Part shown: positions 27,453-37,134 of the stretch, in pieces | Layout: every line of letters begins with the position of its first letter | Numbering within the stretch: the first letter of the stretch is position 1 | DNA from: Pseudomonadota bacterium | GTDB taxonomy: Bacteria; Pseudomonadota; Gammaproteobacteria; Xanthomonadales; Xanthomonadaceae | Assembly (NCBI GenBank): GCA_018242425.1 | Contig: JAFEBX010000009.1 | Span: 248,001-312,000, forward strand | Reading direction: 5' to 3' | DNA: 64,000 nt | Made by a program: the position numbers and the translations under genes | Notes under the pieces: model-generated | Databases searched by the model: none | Told to the model about the DNA's origin: nothing | The model's input: only the letters and a program-made list of their open reading frames with translations

Positions 27453-28733
27453 TCATTCGACGAGTGCGCGGAACTTGTCGGCGTTCTGTTCGATCAGCGC
27501 GCGCTGACGCGCCGCTGCTTCCGCGTGGCCATACGCCCGCAGGTCGATCACGATGTATTGCGGGGCCGACCTGGGCTTGCCGCGATCGAAATAGGCGGGG
27601 TCGGGCTTGACCGGAACCTGCGCGCGCGGCTGCATCTCGTCGAGGAAATTGCAGCGTGAATAATCGACGCGCCCGTTGTCGTTGCCGACCATGCAATAGC
27701 TGGGCCGTTGCAGCCACTCCGCCGGCTTCTGCAGCAGCTGCCGGTAGTAGTCCATCGGCTTGTCGTACATCAGCTGCATGAATGTCGCATTCCGGGCGTT
27801 GCCCGCGCGCTTCTGGTGGCTGGCCTTCCCCGCTTGCAGGATGTCGAGCTGGCGTCGGATGAATTCCTCGCGCGGCACGTACTGGAACGGCAGCCGTCCA
27901 TCGCGCGTGAACCAGTACCTGGTGCTGCCATCGGCATCGTAGGTGTATTCGACATGCCCGTTCTTCGCCTGCGGCAAAAGACCGGGTATTTGCCACTCCG
28001 TGCCGAGCCGGTAATAACCGAACAGGTCGGGATCGGTGCCATCGAAATCGATCTTCGGAATGCCATCGACGCCATTCCCGATGCCCGAATTGACGAACAG
28101 CAGGAGGAAGGTGCCGTTCTCGGCGTCCTTGCGCCACTGGCCGTCGACGCAGTCGTGGATATAGCTCACCAGCGTCCAGGTGTAGTTGTTGCCGTAGCCA
28201 GCATTCCCCGCGCTGCCTTGAGGATTGTTGAGATAGCCCTCCTGGGTGGCGACGACGAATCCGTTCGGCTGCCACGACGCGAACACCCCGTCGATGCCGG
28301 CGATGACCTTGCGCTCGCCGGCAAGATCCTGGGCGGAGATGTTGGGACGGTTCGGATCGGGACGCATGATCCGTTTCGGCGGCAGCTGGGCAACGCCCGT
28401 TCCGCCGCAGGTTTTCGCCAGATAGGTGTCCGCGGCGATCGCCTTGTCGATCGCGGACCCCGACACGCCGGCTGGTGCATTGCCGGATACCGCGGCGCCG
28501 CCATTCCGCGCCTCGTCCTGATTGCGGGCCGTCGACGGCTCGCCTTCCAGCGCCTTTTCGACCGGCCGGGTCACGGTCTCCTTCGCCTTGTTTCCGGCTT
28601 TGTTCGCGATGTCGTCCTGCACCTGTTTCGCGGTGCGCTTCAACCAGCCGCCGATGTCCTGCGCGGGCGCCCGTGGCGACAAGAGGACAAGCACTCCAAG
28701 AATGGCGGCGACTTGCACACGCTTCGATTTCAT
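27453..28733 (-). CDS. Exported protein with duplicated N-terminal helical module
   Basis: The 426-residue product has a signal peptide cut near residue 25 and then the module QDIGGWLKRTAKQVQDDIA plus AGNKAKETV (about 26-62), almost the same as in the NHL-propeller protein at 29553-30989. A linker leads to a 300-residue domain with four scattered cysteines and aromatic-rich strands (NNYTWTLVSYIHDCVDGQW, DLFGYYRLGTEW). No enzymatic motif is recognised. The ATG at 28733 is preferred because it starts the signal peptide and has GGAG upstream. Confidence 0.75.
   Translation of the reverse strand: MKSKRVQVAAILGVLVLLSPRAPAQDIGGWLKRTAKQVQDDIANKAGNKAKETVTRPVEKALEGEPSTARNQDEARNGGAAVSGNAPAGVSGSAIDKAIAADTYLAKTCGGTGVAQLPPKRIMRPDPNRPNISAQDLAGERKVIAGIDGVFASWQPNGFVVATQEGYLNNPQGSAGNAGYGNNYTWTLVSYIHDCVDGQWRKDAENGTFLLLFVNSGIGNGVDGIPKIDFDGTDPDLFGYYRLGTEWQIPGLLPQAKNGHVEYTYDADGSTRYWFTRDGRLPFQYVPREEFIRRQLDILQAGKASHQKRAGNARNATFMQLMYDKPMDYYRQLLQKPAEWLQRPSYCMVGNDNGRVDYSRCNFLDEMQPRAQVPVKPDPAYFDRGKPRSAPQYIVIDLRAYGHAEAAARQRALIEQNADKFRALVE
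28558..28664 (-). repeat. Duplicated 107-bp coding segment, copy 1
   Basis: This stretch matches 30814-30920 at about 97 of 107 positions (my count) and encodes the shared module with GGWLKRTAKQVQDDIA. The rest of the two genes is unrelated, so the match reflects a local duplication or gene conversion of one module. Confidence 0.85.
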
Positions 28734-28757
28734 TTCCGCGCTCCGGGTCATGGCGGG

Positions 28758-29498
28758 TTACAGCATCTTCGCCAGCGCTTCGGGCTCGATGTTCAGCAGC
28801 TTGCGGCTGAAGCCCGCCGCCATCGTCTTCGCCTGTTCAACCTGCGCTGCATTGCCGTGTTCCTTGCCGTCGACGTAGAACACCAGCGGCAACCCGGCAC
28901 AGGCCAGCAGCACGTTGTAGAGCGTGGTCTTGTCCTTGTTCGATGCCCTGGCGATATCCGATTGCGCCAGCGTCGCGTTGAGCGATGCATACAGGCTGTT
29001 CTCGGCGTCGGCATCGGGTTGCTGCCCGGTGTTGACGATGTGCGCGGAAACGACGAAGAACGTCATCGCACCGGCGATGGTGTGGTCCCAGCCCTTGCCC
29101 CTGTATTTCTTTTCGAACAGTTGCTCGCCGGCAGCGGCCAGTTGCAGGATCTGCTGGCGTTCCTGCGGGGAATTGCCCAGGCTGTCGGCAAGCTGCTTCA
29201 CGGAATCGTCGCCGGCGACCGGGGTGAAGCGCGTCGCGACCGGTGAAACCTTCACCGACGCCGAAGGCGCTGGCGATGCGCCGCCCTGCCGCGACTTCGC
29301 GCCGGAATACTTCGGGTATTTCGCGCAAATCGCCGGCAACGACTGGTGTTTCTTCAGCGCCGAATCGCAGATCGCCGTTTCCACCACCTGGTTGTTGTTG
29401 GCCATGTTGGCCAGCCAGAATTGCGCATGTGCCGCCGGCACGATTGACAGGGCAAGCGCGGCTGCCACGCAGATGGACGCAAGCGAATGCGGTTTCAT
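28758..29498 (-). CDS. Exported helical protein, paralogue of the 26605-27444 product
   Basis: The 246-residue product has a signal peptide (cut after AHA-Q, about residue 25), an N-terminal part with paired cysteines (TAICDSALKKH, LPAICAKYPKY), a Ser/Pro linker and a helical domain from about residue 90. That domain shares RGKGWDHTIAGAMTFF and a final RKLLN helix with the gene two places downstream. GGAG lies eight bases before the ATG at 29498. Function unknown; the pair probably acts at the same envelope site. Confidence 0.75.
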   Translation of the reverse strand: MKPHSLASICVAAALALSIVPAAHAQFWLANMANNNQVVETAICDSALKKHQSLPAICAKYPKYSGAKSRQGGASPAPSASVKVSPVATRFTPVAGDDSVKQLADSLGNSPQERQQILQLAAAGEQLFEKKYRGKGWDHTIAGAMTFFVVSAHIVNTGQQPDADAENSLYASLNATLAQSDIARASNKDKTTLYNVLLACAGLPLVFYVDGKEHGNAAQVEQAKTMAAGFSRKLLNIEPEALAKML

Positions 29499-29552
29499 GG
29501 GGTTCTCCAATGCGATGGATTCATTTCATGCCGATGGATCGGTGGCCGGATT

Positions 29553-30989
29553 TCAATAGGCCCAGGTGCGCACCGTTCCCGCCGATGGGTCATAGCGACG
29601 CAGCAGGTGGTAGTCGATGACGTACAAACTGCCATCCGCGGCGAAGCACATGTCATCGCTGTTGCGGAAATTGCTGCCACTTGCCGCGCCGTCCACTGGA
29701 TAACTTTCATTGCCCGGGGCGAAGCCGCCGTAGGTAGTCCCTGTCAGGAACGTGACCTTGCCGTCGGGTTCATCCACCCGTGCGATCGTGTTGTTGCGAC
29801 CGGGCCGACCGACACCGAGGTAAAGGCGTCCTTGCGCATCGAGCGCTATCGAATGGATGCCGTCCAGCTTCAATCCGCCGCCGCCGTTCTTCTGGGCGAA
29901 CAGCACGCGCCGCGCCTGCCCATCGGGACGGATGCGCCAAACCGTGTGGTACAGGTCATGCGGCTTGGAGCGGATGAAATGGCCGCCCACGATCAGTTCG
30001 CCGCGACGCACGTCCCAGATCATGTTGCCGGGCACGATCTGTTCCTGCGCCGATACCTGTGCGGCATTGCACAGGCGGTCGGGCCCCATCAGCGTGCTGA
30101 CCGTGCCATCCGGCGTGATCTTTCGTATCGCGCAATCGTTTTGATCGGCCAGCCAGAGATTGCCCTGATCGTCCTCGACCGGGCGCCCCGGATACTTGAA
30201 GCGCGCCGTGCTGCCCGAGCCATCGGCGAAGCCCTGCTGCCCGGCCTTGCCGGCAACGCGCTGCACGCGGCCATCGCGCGCAATGCGCACCACGACATCG
30301 CTTGCGCCCAGCAGGATGTCGCCGTTGCGCCCCAGGCCGAAACCATCGACCTTGTAATACGCATATCCGGGCGAAGGAAGATTGCCGTCCGCCCAGGACT
30401 TGTCGGGCGGATTGGCCGGCAGCATCGGCGAATTCGAGCGTACCCCGCTGTCCTTGTAGCGGCGCGTCAGCAACGGGGTAATGGCGCCATCGCCGACGAT
30501 GCGCCAATAGCCTTCGCCGATGGTGTCGCCCTTCTCGGTGAATCCGGCATCACCCGCGATGATCAGGCCACCTTCGAGCGGGCACTGCAGGCCGGCCATG
30601 CCGGAGAAAAAGATCTTGCCCGGTTGCAGATAGGGATTGACCGCGATGATCTGCGGCTTGCCCTGCGCCGGATCGAACTTCCTGCCAACCGCGGGCTTCA
30701 GCAACAGATTCTGCGGTACGTTGTCGAAACGCACATCCCGACGCGGCGCGGAATAGCCACGATCGGAAGACGACGACGATTCCGGGGCCGACGCATTTCC
30801 GCCCCGTGCCTCCTCGACCGGCCGGGCCACGGTCTCCTTCACCTTGTTCCCGGCCCTATCTGCGATGTCGTCCTGCACCTGTTTCGCAGTGCGCTTCAAC
30901 CAGCCGCCGATGTCCTGTGCGCGCGACAGCGGCGCCGACAACACGAGCACGCTCATCAGCACGATGATTCGCGGGGAATGCCCTTTCAT
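29553..30989 (-). CDS. Exported NHL-repeat beta-propeller protein with duplicated N-terminal module
   Basis: The 478-residue product has a signal peptide, the helical module QDIGGWLKRTAKQVQDDIA (about 25-62), a Ser-rich linker and a six-bladed-type propeller. NHL-like blades are visible, for example GRPVEDDQGNLWLADQ, HSIALDAQGRLYLGVG and DDMCFAADGSLYVIDY. Such propellers bind proteins, sugars or ligands and are usually non-enzymatic, although some are lyases. The start overlaps the stop of the upstream lipoprotein gene by four bases. Confidence 0.82.
   Translation of the reverse strand: MKGHSPRIIVLMSVLVLSAPLSRAQDIGGWLKRTAKQVQDDIADRAGNKVKETVARPVEEARGGNASAPESSSSSDRGYSAPRRDVRFDNVPQNLLLKPAVGRKFDPAQGKPQIIAVNPYLQPGKIFFSGMAGLQCPLEGGLIIAGDAGFTEKGDTIGEGYWRIVGDGAITPLLTRRYKDSGVRSNSPMLPANPPDKSWADGNLPSPGYAYYKVDGFGLGRNGDILLGASDVVVRIARDGRVQRVAGKAGQQGFADGSGSTARFKYPGRPVEDDQGNLWLADQNDCAIRKITPDGTVSTLMGPDRLCNAAQVSAQEQIVPGNMIWDVRRGELIVGGHFIRSKPHDLYHTVWRIRPDGQARRVLFAQKNGGGGLKLDGIHSIALDAQGRLYLGVGRPGRNNTIARVDEPDGKVTFLTGTTYGGFAPGNESYPVDGAASGSNFRNSDDMCFAADGSLYVIDYHLLRRYDPSAGTVRTWAY
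30814..30920 (-). repeat. Duplicated 107-bp coding segment, copy 2
   Basis: Partner of 28558-28664. Ten differences were counted, five of them clustered within ten bases that change NK to DR in the protein. Flanking sequence diverges at once on both sides. Confidence 0.85.
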
Positions 30990-32590
30990 TTCCCTGCTCC
31001 GCAATCGTCGACCTTGGTCCAGATCGCGGTACCGGTGCGTGCCGGCGTGCATACCGTCCTGCCGCCGGCATGGCCGCAGGCGCTCGGCGTGGTGTAGGTC
31101 GCCGTCATTTTTTCCTCGGGGCCACTGAGGGTGTATGTGCCGCTGGCGTCGACGGTGCCGGGTCCGGCGGCAAAATGCATGACATAGGTGCCGCCCTTGT
31201 CGCTGGTGGGCGTCTGCGTCAACGTGATGTACTTGCAGACGTGCACCGTAGTTGGCTTGTCGAGGTCGCAAACGTCGTAGGACTCGTTGCAGCCGCCATT
31301 GCCGATCGGGGTAACGCGATAGCCGCCCTTCTTCGTATCGAACTGCAAGCTCGCCTTGCCGACGCCGCGCTTGCTGCGCGCTTCGAAGTCGATGGTCGCG
31401 GACTGGTCCTTCTTTTCCGGATTCTGGTAGTCAAACTGGGCATCCGCAGGCACCTTCTTGTCGCGCGGATTGAGCATGTGCTCCCCGCTCAGCGTCGCCT
31501 TCACCGTGCCGCGGGTCGGCGCGCCATCGGATTTCGCGCGCGGCTCGGCGAACAGCGTGTATGCCGTGTTCGGCTTCGCCCCGGTGCGCTTGGCGGGATC
31601 GCTGCGCACGTCCAGCTTCACGCACTTGCCGGATTCCCAGGCCTTCTTGGCCGCATCCAGTGCGCTCATCGCCGCCATGCGGCCGACCGTTGCCAGTCCT
31701 TTCGCCAATTGCACGTCTTCGTCACTGGCGCTGCGACTGCGGCCGTTCACTTTGGAGCCCACTTCGCCACGCGTGGTGGACAGCGTGTCGGTCACATCGA
31801 CGTGGCTGCCATTGCCAGCCGTCTGTTCGACATGCACATCGGAATCCATGTCCTCGTCGATCAGGTTGGCGTCATCGTCGAGATGTTTCACCAGCTTCGA
31901 AGTCACCTTGGTTTGCGCACTGCCATCGCCGCCGCCTAGATCGGAGGTTGATTCGAACTCGACCTCGATCTTGCCCTGCGCATCGGGACAGGCGACCGAC
32001 TTGACCTTGGTAGTGACCTTGCCCTTCAACCCTTCCGGCAAATTGCCTTCGAATGTCGTGGTCGTGGTGTAACTGTCCTGCGTCCAGTCCACCTTGGCGG
32101 TTCCATCGGAATTGGTGTAAGAACCCGATGTTTTGCCATCCGCTTGCGCCTGCTCCCAGGCCTGTTCGCCCGCCGCGTTCTGGATACCTGCAGTGACCGA
32201 AGACGCCGCCACGCCGCCAACCCCGGCATAACCACCACTGCCCAAGCCACCGCCACCGCCACCGGATCTCTTGTCGAACAGCGTCGGCAATTCCTCCGCA
32301 AGCGCGCGTGACTTGTGTTCGTACAGCGCGAACAACGCCTGCAACGCCGCGTCGGCCTTGGCATCGCCGCCCAGCGCGGCATCCAGTCCGCCTGCCTTCA
32401 TCAGGCTGCGCGTCGCCGGATATTCGATGCTGGTGAACTCGCGCGCAGTCGCGTCCGCGCCCTGCTTTTGCAGGCGCGCGAATTCCGCGTTGGCCGCGGC
32501 GACGCCAGCGCTGGCCGGCGACTTCGACGACGAGCACGCCGCCATCGCCGCGGCCGCAGCAAGCACGATGATGCCCCTGGTTTTGTGCAT
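30986..32590 (-). CDS. Large lipoprotein of unknown function
   Basis: The 534-residue product has a lipoprotein signal (AAMAACSSS), an N-terminal helical domain (about 25-115), a polyglycine stretch (SGGGGGGLGSGG) and then a long, polar, Thr/Asp/Lys-rich beta region (SYTNSDGTAKVDWTQDSY). A C-terminal part has six cysteines, several paired (GGCNESYDVCDLD, VDDCGAGK). It looks like an extended surface-exposed lipoprotein. No family is recognised. It overlaps the NHL gene by four bases and should be translated with it. Confidence 0.75.
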   Translation of the reverse strand: MHKTRGIIVLAAAAAMAACSSSKSPASAGVAAANAEFARLQKQGADATAREFTSIEYPATRSLMKAGGLDAALGGDAKADAALQALFALYEHKSRALAEELPTLFDKRSGGGGGGLGSGGYAGVGGVAASSVTAGIQNAAGEQAWEQAQADGKTSGSYTNSDGTAKVDWTQDSYTTTTTFEGNLPEGLKGKVTTKVKSVACPDAQGKIEVEFESTSDLGGGDGSAQTKVTSKLVKHLDDDANLIDEDMDSDVHVEQTAGNGSHVDVTDTLSTTRGEVGSKVNGRSRSASDEDVQLAKGLATVGRMAAMSALDAAKKAWESGKCVKLDVRSDPAKRTGAKPNTAYTLFAEPRAKSDGAPTRGTVKATLSGEHMLNPRDKKVPADAQFDYQNPEKKDQSATIDFEARSKRGVGKASLQFDTKKGGYRVTPIGNGGCNESYDVCDLDKPTTVHVCKYITLTQTPTSDKGGTYVMHFAAGPGTVDASGTYTLSGPEEKMTATYTTPSACGHAGGRTVCTPARTGTAIWTKVDDCGAGK

Positions 32591-32688
32591 GGAATTTCCC
32601 CTTGGGAATGGATGCCTCCCCCTGCGCTCCCTCGCAGGGGGAAGGCGGAACTGCGCCCGCAAAATCCGTTGCGGGCTCACTGCATGGA

Positions 32689-33927
32689 TCAGTTCCTGCG
32701 GAACAGTCCTTTCAGCAACTTCTTCGCGCCGTTTTCCTGCGGCTGCTCGCCTTGCGGCTTGTCACCGCGCTGTTGCATCCCCGACATGTCCATGCCCAGC
32801 ATCGCGGTAGCGGTGGACTTGGTGCGCACGCGCACGTTCCATTCCGGATTCCACGCCTGCTTGGGATTGGCCGGTCGCGGCGGATAGGCGATATTGGTTT
32901 CCGGCCCGTAGGCGATCATGTTGAGCGCACCCATGCCCTGTTTGCCGCCTTCGCCGGCGAAGATGCCCCTGGGAATCGCACAATGGCTGGCAGTGGCCGG
33001 CAGCAACACCTTCTGCTTCGTCCACTTGTCCACGCTGGCGCCCGGCAGGTAATTGAGCAATTCGGGACCGGCGCCCGCCACCTCCGAACTGCTCCAGACC
33101 ACGAAGTGATGCTCGTCCTGCATCGCCATCGCCGAGAGGAAATAGCCGCGGGCACGCGCCACCGGCTGCCACGAGGCATCGATGCTGTCCGTCATCGCGC
33201 CCTGGGTGGAGAGCGCGATCTTCGGCATGAAATCGGCATCGGCGCCGAGATCGAACTTCAGCGATTCCGGCACGCCATCACCGCTGATGCGATGCGTCCC
33301 GACCATGGAAGAATCGTCGGACACGCGCTTGTCGTTCTTCAGGTTGGGCCACAACGCGTACTTCGGTTCGGCGTCGATGTCGCGATCGGGCACGAATATC
33401 CCGGGCGCGAGACCGCCTTCCGCGCTCGGCTTGCCGCCCTTCATCCGCGCCGTCAGCACCTTGGGCTGGCCGGGACGCACGTTCGCGCCGCAACCCCAGT
33501 ACTGGCGGATGGTGACTTCGACATCCTGCACCTTGTCCGGGGCGTATTGCTGCCTGCTTTCCCCGGTTGGTGGCGGCAGCAACGGCAACGACTTGCCGAC
33601 ATCGAGCCCCGCCGGCACGAAATCTTCCGCCGCAACGCCGGGCTTCAGGCTGTTGTACATGGCGATGTCGAGCAGCTTGCCCGGCGTGGCCGGCACCCTG
33701 CGCGACTGCGGATAACCTTGCGGGCCATTGCCACCGGCCATCTTCCGCATCATGAAACCACCGAGCCCGCCCATGTCGGGCATGCCGGCCATGCTGTGGG
33801 TGGCAACATCGATCCACACCTGTGTTTTCGGTGCGGTCGAAGGCGCACTGCCGGCGGGCAGGACGATGAAAGAAGCCGTCGCGGCCGCAAGCGCGCTGGC
33901 GCGCAACAAATGATGACGTGCGTGCAT
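32689..33927 (-). CDS. Exported protein of unknown function
   Basis: The 412-residue product has a signal peptide (about 1-28). The mature protein begins with APKTQVWIDVATHSMAG and a Met/Gly-rich turn (MPDMGGLGGFMMRKMAGG), then repeated beta strands, and ends in a basic tail (KKLLKGLFRRN). Two cysteines are present (YWGCGANV, SHCAIPRG). I recognise no family. The ATG at 33927 is preferred because AGGAGG lies eight bases upstream. It follows the adhesin gene by 40 bases on the same strand. Confidence 0.75.
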   Translation of the reverse strand: MHARHHLLRASALAAATASFIVLPAGSAPSTAPKTQVWIDVATHSMAGMPDMGGLGGFMMRKMAGGNGPQGYPQSRRVPATPGKLLDIAMYNSLKPGVAAEDFVPAGLDVGKSLPLLPPPTGESRQQYAPDKVQDVEVTIRQYWGCGANVRPGQPKVLTARMKGGKPSAEGGLAPGIFVPDRDIDAEPKYALWPNLKNDKRVSDDSSMVGTHRISGDGVPESLKFDLGADADFMPKIALSTQGAMTDSIDASWQPVARARGYFLSAMAMQDEHHFVVWSSSEVAGAGPELLNYLPGASVDKWTKQKVLLPATASHCAIPRGIFAGEGGKQGMGALNMIAYGPETNIAYPPRPANPKQAWNPEWNVRVRTKSTATAMLGMDMSGMQQRGDKPQGEQPQENGAKKLLKGLFRRN

Positions 33928-33967
33928 GTGCATTCCCTCCTGGTGGATGCGCGATTACCAGCTGTCG

Positions 33968-36484
33968 TTACCAGCCAAAGCCGCCGCCGACGCCGACGGA
34001 CGAGTTGCCGCCACTGAAGGCACCACCGATGGTGATCGTGGCGCGATCGCTGATGGCACGCTGGTAGCCCACCGACAACGCCTTGCGCCCGTTCTGGAAT
34101 CCCGCGCCGACACCGACGCGGTTCTGGGTGCGGATGCCGGACAGGCTCGAGCTCATCGACGCCATCGCGGTGCCCATCGCGCCCATGGTGTCGATGCGGC
34201 GATCGGTCTGCTGGAAGCGCCGGTCCATGTCGCTGCGCAACTGGTCGAAGCCGCCGGTAGAGAACGTGGCGAACTTGGCATCGGTATAGGACTTCGCCGA
34301 AGCCAGCGTCTGCGCATCACCCGACTTCATCTGGCTGACGTTCACGGCGTCGGTATCGGCGGTGCCGGCGGCGACATGGATCACCTGGTGTTCCGCACCG
34401 GCGGCACCGACCGACACCGCGTAATCGCGGTCGGCCACGGACTGGTAGCCGATGGCGGTGCTGCCGGTGTTCAACGCCTGCGACTGGTAGCCGAGCGCGG
34501 TGCTCTGGCCGCCGCTGGCGGTGTTGTTGAAACCGAACGCACTGCTCTGGTCGGCACTGGCGGTGTTGCTGGCACCGACCGCGCTGCTGTTCACGCCGCT
34601 CGACTTGTTGAGCAGCCCCATTGCCACGGTGCTGCTGCCATTGGCGGTGTTGAAGCGGCCCAATGCCGTATCGCCGTCTCCGTTGGCGGTATTCGTGTCG
34701 CCGAAGGCGACGGCATGCTCGCCGCTGGCCTGGTTGTTGATGCCGATCGCGTTCGCGAAGGTCGCGCTGGCAGTGTTGGAGACACCGAAGGCGCCGCTCC
34801 AGTCGCCGCTGGCAGTGCTGTTGTTGCCGACGGCGGTGCTGCCGTTGCCGCTGGCGGTGCTCGCGCCGACGGCCGTGGCATCCGTGCCCGTCGCGCCATC
34901 GTTGTTGTAGTTGGCTGCGGCGGTATTCGTGGAATTGACGCTGAAGAAATGCGACGCGCCGCTGCCGCCCGTGCCTGCCGGGCCCTGCGGGCCGACTGGC
35001 CCCTGCGGTCCCGTCGGGCCTTGCACGCCACCGGCATTGTTGGCCATCCAGGTGTCGATGGCCGCGAATGCCGCACCGACATTGTTGTAGCTGCTGCCCT
35101 GGATGGTGAAGCTTGGTGCGGCGAACACGCCGCCAGTGAAGCTGGAACCGCCGCTCATCCAGGTGGCGAGCGTGCGCAACTGGCTGACGTTCACCACGTC
35201 GTTGTCGTTGATGCCGTTTGCGACGTGGATCAGGCGGGCGTTGAGGTCGCTGGCAAAGGTGGACTCATGTTCGAAATCCGTATCTCCCGCCGCATGGCCG
35301 AAGGACACCACGCCGGATTCATTGGCGACCGCCTGGTAACCCAATGCGGTGCTGTTGTCCGCCATGGCGGAACTGTCATGTCCCAGGGCGCTGCTGTTCA
35401 TGCCATTGGCATAGTTGTTGTAACCAACTGCCGAGCTTCCCTCCTTCATCGCATAGTTGTAGTACCCGAGCGCGCTGCTGTACTTCTCCCTGGCGTCATT
35501 GCCGTAACCGAACGCGCTGGCCGCATCGCCGCCCGCGCTGTTCCATACACCCACTGCACTGGCATCGGCGCCCGTCGCCCCATCGTTGTTGTAATTCCCG
35601 GCGGTGCCGTCGGTGGAATTGACGCTGAAGAAATGCACCGGCGTGCCGCCACCTCCACTCACGCCCGCGATCGCAGCATTCAACTGGCCCAGGTTCACCG
35701 CGTCGGTCAATTCCGTGCCGGCGGCAAGGTGGATGATCTGGTGCTCTGCGCCAGCCTGGCCCACGGAGAGCGCGTAATCACGGTCGGCGACGGCCTGGTA
35801 ACCGATCGCGGTGCTGCCGATGTTCAACGCCTGCGACTGGTATCCGAAGGCGCTGCTGCTTCCGCCGCTGGCGATATTGAAGTAACCGAACGCGTTGCTG
35901 TTGATGCCACTCGCAGAATTGTTTAAACCCAACACGACGCTGCCAAGGTTGACAGCACTGTTGTTGTAACCCAACGCGATGGAGCCGTCGCCGCTGGCCG
36001 TATTGTTGCGCCCGACCGCGGTGCTGCCGATGCCGCTGGCGGTATTTTTCCAGCCGAAGGCGCTACTCTGTGAGCCGAGCGCTTTGCTCGTGAAACCGAA
36101 TGCACTGCTGTTGTCGCCCCGCGCCTCATTGCCATAACCAAAGGCATTGCTGTTGAAGCCCGCCGCGACGTTGTACTGCCCGAACGCGTTGGCGTAATCG
36201 TTGAGGGCATCGTTGTGGTAACCGAAGGCGCTGCTGTAGTTGGCGCCCGCCATGTTCAGCTGCCCGAAGGCACTCGCGGTCGACTTGCAGGTCGAGTTCA
36301 CGGCATTGGTGTCGGTGTTCTCGCTGCCCTGGTCGGTCGACGGCGCGCCCGGGACCAGACTGCCATTGGCATCCAGGCAACCGCGGTCTGCGGCAAATGC
36401 CGGCAGCGACATTGCGCCCAGCAGGGCCACGCTCAGGACGGACAGGGCCAGACGGTTCCGGCGATGGAAATCGGTATGTTTCAC
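33968..36484 (-). CDS. YadA-like trimeric autotransporter adhesin
   Basis: The 838-residue product has an extended signal peptide (cut near residue 31). Its body is many YadA-head repeats (SSAFGY, STAIGYQ, SSAVGYNN types) in three blocks, each closed by a neck motif (DAVNLGQLNAAI at about 265, VVNVSQLRTL at about 430, DAVNVSQMKSGD near 718). A collagen-like GPTGPQGPVGPQGPAG linker lies at 485-505. The C-terminal 75 residues form the membrane anchor. The likely start is GTG at 36484, with GGGGAG seven bases upstream. It should mediate attachment or autoaggregation. Confidence 0.93.
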   Translation of the reverse strand: MKHTDFHRRNRLALSVLSVALLGAMSLPAFAADRGCLDANGSLVPGAPSTDQGSENTDTNAVNSTCKSTASAFGQLNMAGANYSSAFGYHNDALNDYANAFGQYNVAAGFNSNAFGYGNEARGDNSSAFGFTSKALGSQSSAFGWKNTASGIGSTAVGRNNTASGDGSIALGYNNSAVNLGSVVLGLNNSASGINSNAFGYFNIASGGSSSAFGYQSQALNIGSTAIGYQAVADRDYALSVGQAGAEHQIIHLAAGTELTDAVNLGQLNAAIAGVSGGGGTPVHFFSVNSTDGTAGNYNNDGATGADASAVGVWNSAGGDAASAFGYGNDAREKYSSALGYYNYAMKEGSSAVGYNNYANGMNSSALGHDSSAMADNSTALGYQAVANESGVVSFGHAAGDTDFEHESTFASDLNARLIHVANGINDNDVVNVSQLRTLATWMSGGSSFTGGVFAAPSFTIQGSSYNNVGAAFAAIDTWMANNAGGVQGPTGPQGPVGPQGPAGTGGSGASHFFSVNSTNTAAANYNNDGATGTDATAVGASTASGNGSTAVGNNSTASGDWSGAFGVSNTASATFANAIGINNQASGEHAVAFGDTNTANGDGDTALGRFNTANGSSTVAMGLLNKSSGVNSSAVGASNTASADQSSAFGFNNTASGGQSTALGYQSQALNTGSTAIGYQSVADRDYAVSVGAAGAEHQVIHVAAGTADTDAVNVSQMKSGDAQTLASAKSYTDAKFATFSTGGFDQLRSDMDRRFQQTDRRIDTMGAMGTAMASMSSSLSGIRTQNRVGVGAGFQNGRKALSVGYQRAISDRATITIGGAFSGGNSSVGVGGGFGW

Positions 36485-36580
36485 TGCACTACTCCCCATA
36501 GTGATCGGCCAGCGGAGTGCCGGCGTACTTGGGGTATGCGAAACTCGGGGCCGAAATCGGACACGCCAAGGGGAGGGTGC

Positions 36581-37134
36581 GTGACATCGACCGCGATCTC
36601 GGAGGTCACCCTGCTGCTCGCCCGCGCCCGTGCGGGGGATGGCGAGGCCTTGGGCGCGGCCTATTCAGCCGTCTATGGCGAACTCAAGCGCGCCGCCCGC
36701 CTGCAGCTGCGGCGCATGCGCGACGATTTCGAAACCACGGCACTGGTCCACGAGGCCTATCTCAAGCTGGGCGGCGCACAGCTGGCGGCGGTGGACCGCA
36801 ACCACCTGCTGGCGCTCACGGCCCGGGCGATGCGCCAGGTCCTAGTGGATGATGCCCGTGCGCGCAAGGCCGACAAGCGCGGTGGCGGGCAAGAGGCATT
36901 GACCCTCACCGCTTCCATCGGCAGCGGCGATCACGCCGTGGTCGAAGTGCTGGCTCTGGACGAGTTGCTGACCTCGCTGCACAGGCTGGACGAACGCGCC
37001 GCGCAAGCGGTCGAGCTGCGCTATTTCGGCGGCTATTCCGAAGAGGAGATCGCGGGGATGCTCGGCGTCACCGCCCGCACCCTGCATCGTGACTGGCGCA
37101 GGGCCCGCGCCTTCATGCTGGCGGAGCTCGGGGC

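Noticed and set aside
36485..36580. Shared ECF promoter between the adhesin and sigma 2 genes
   Set aside because: I compared this spacer with the region before sigma 1 (22206-22295) and found no convincing common -35/-10 pair, so no promoter is annotated.
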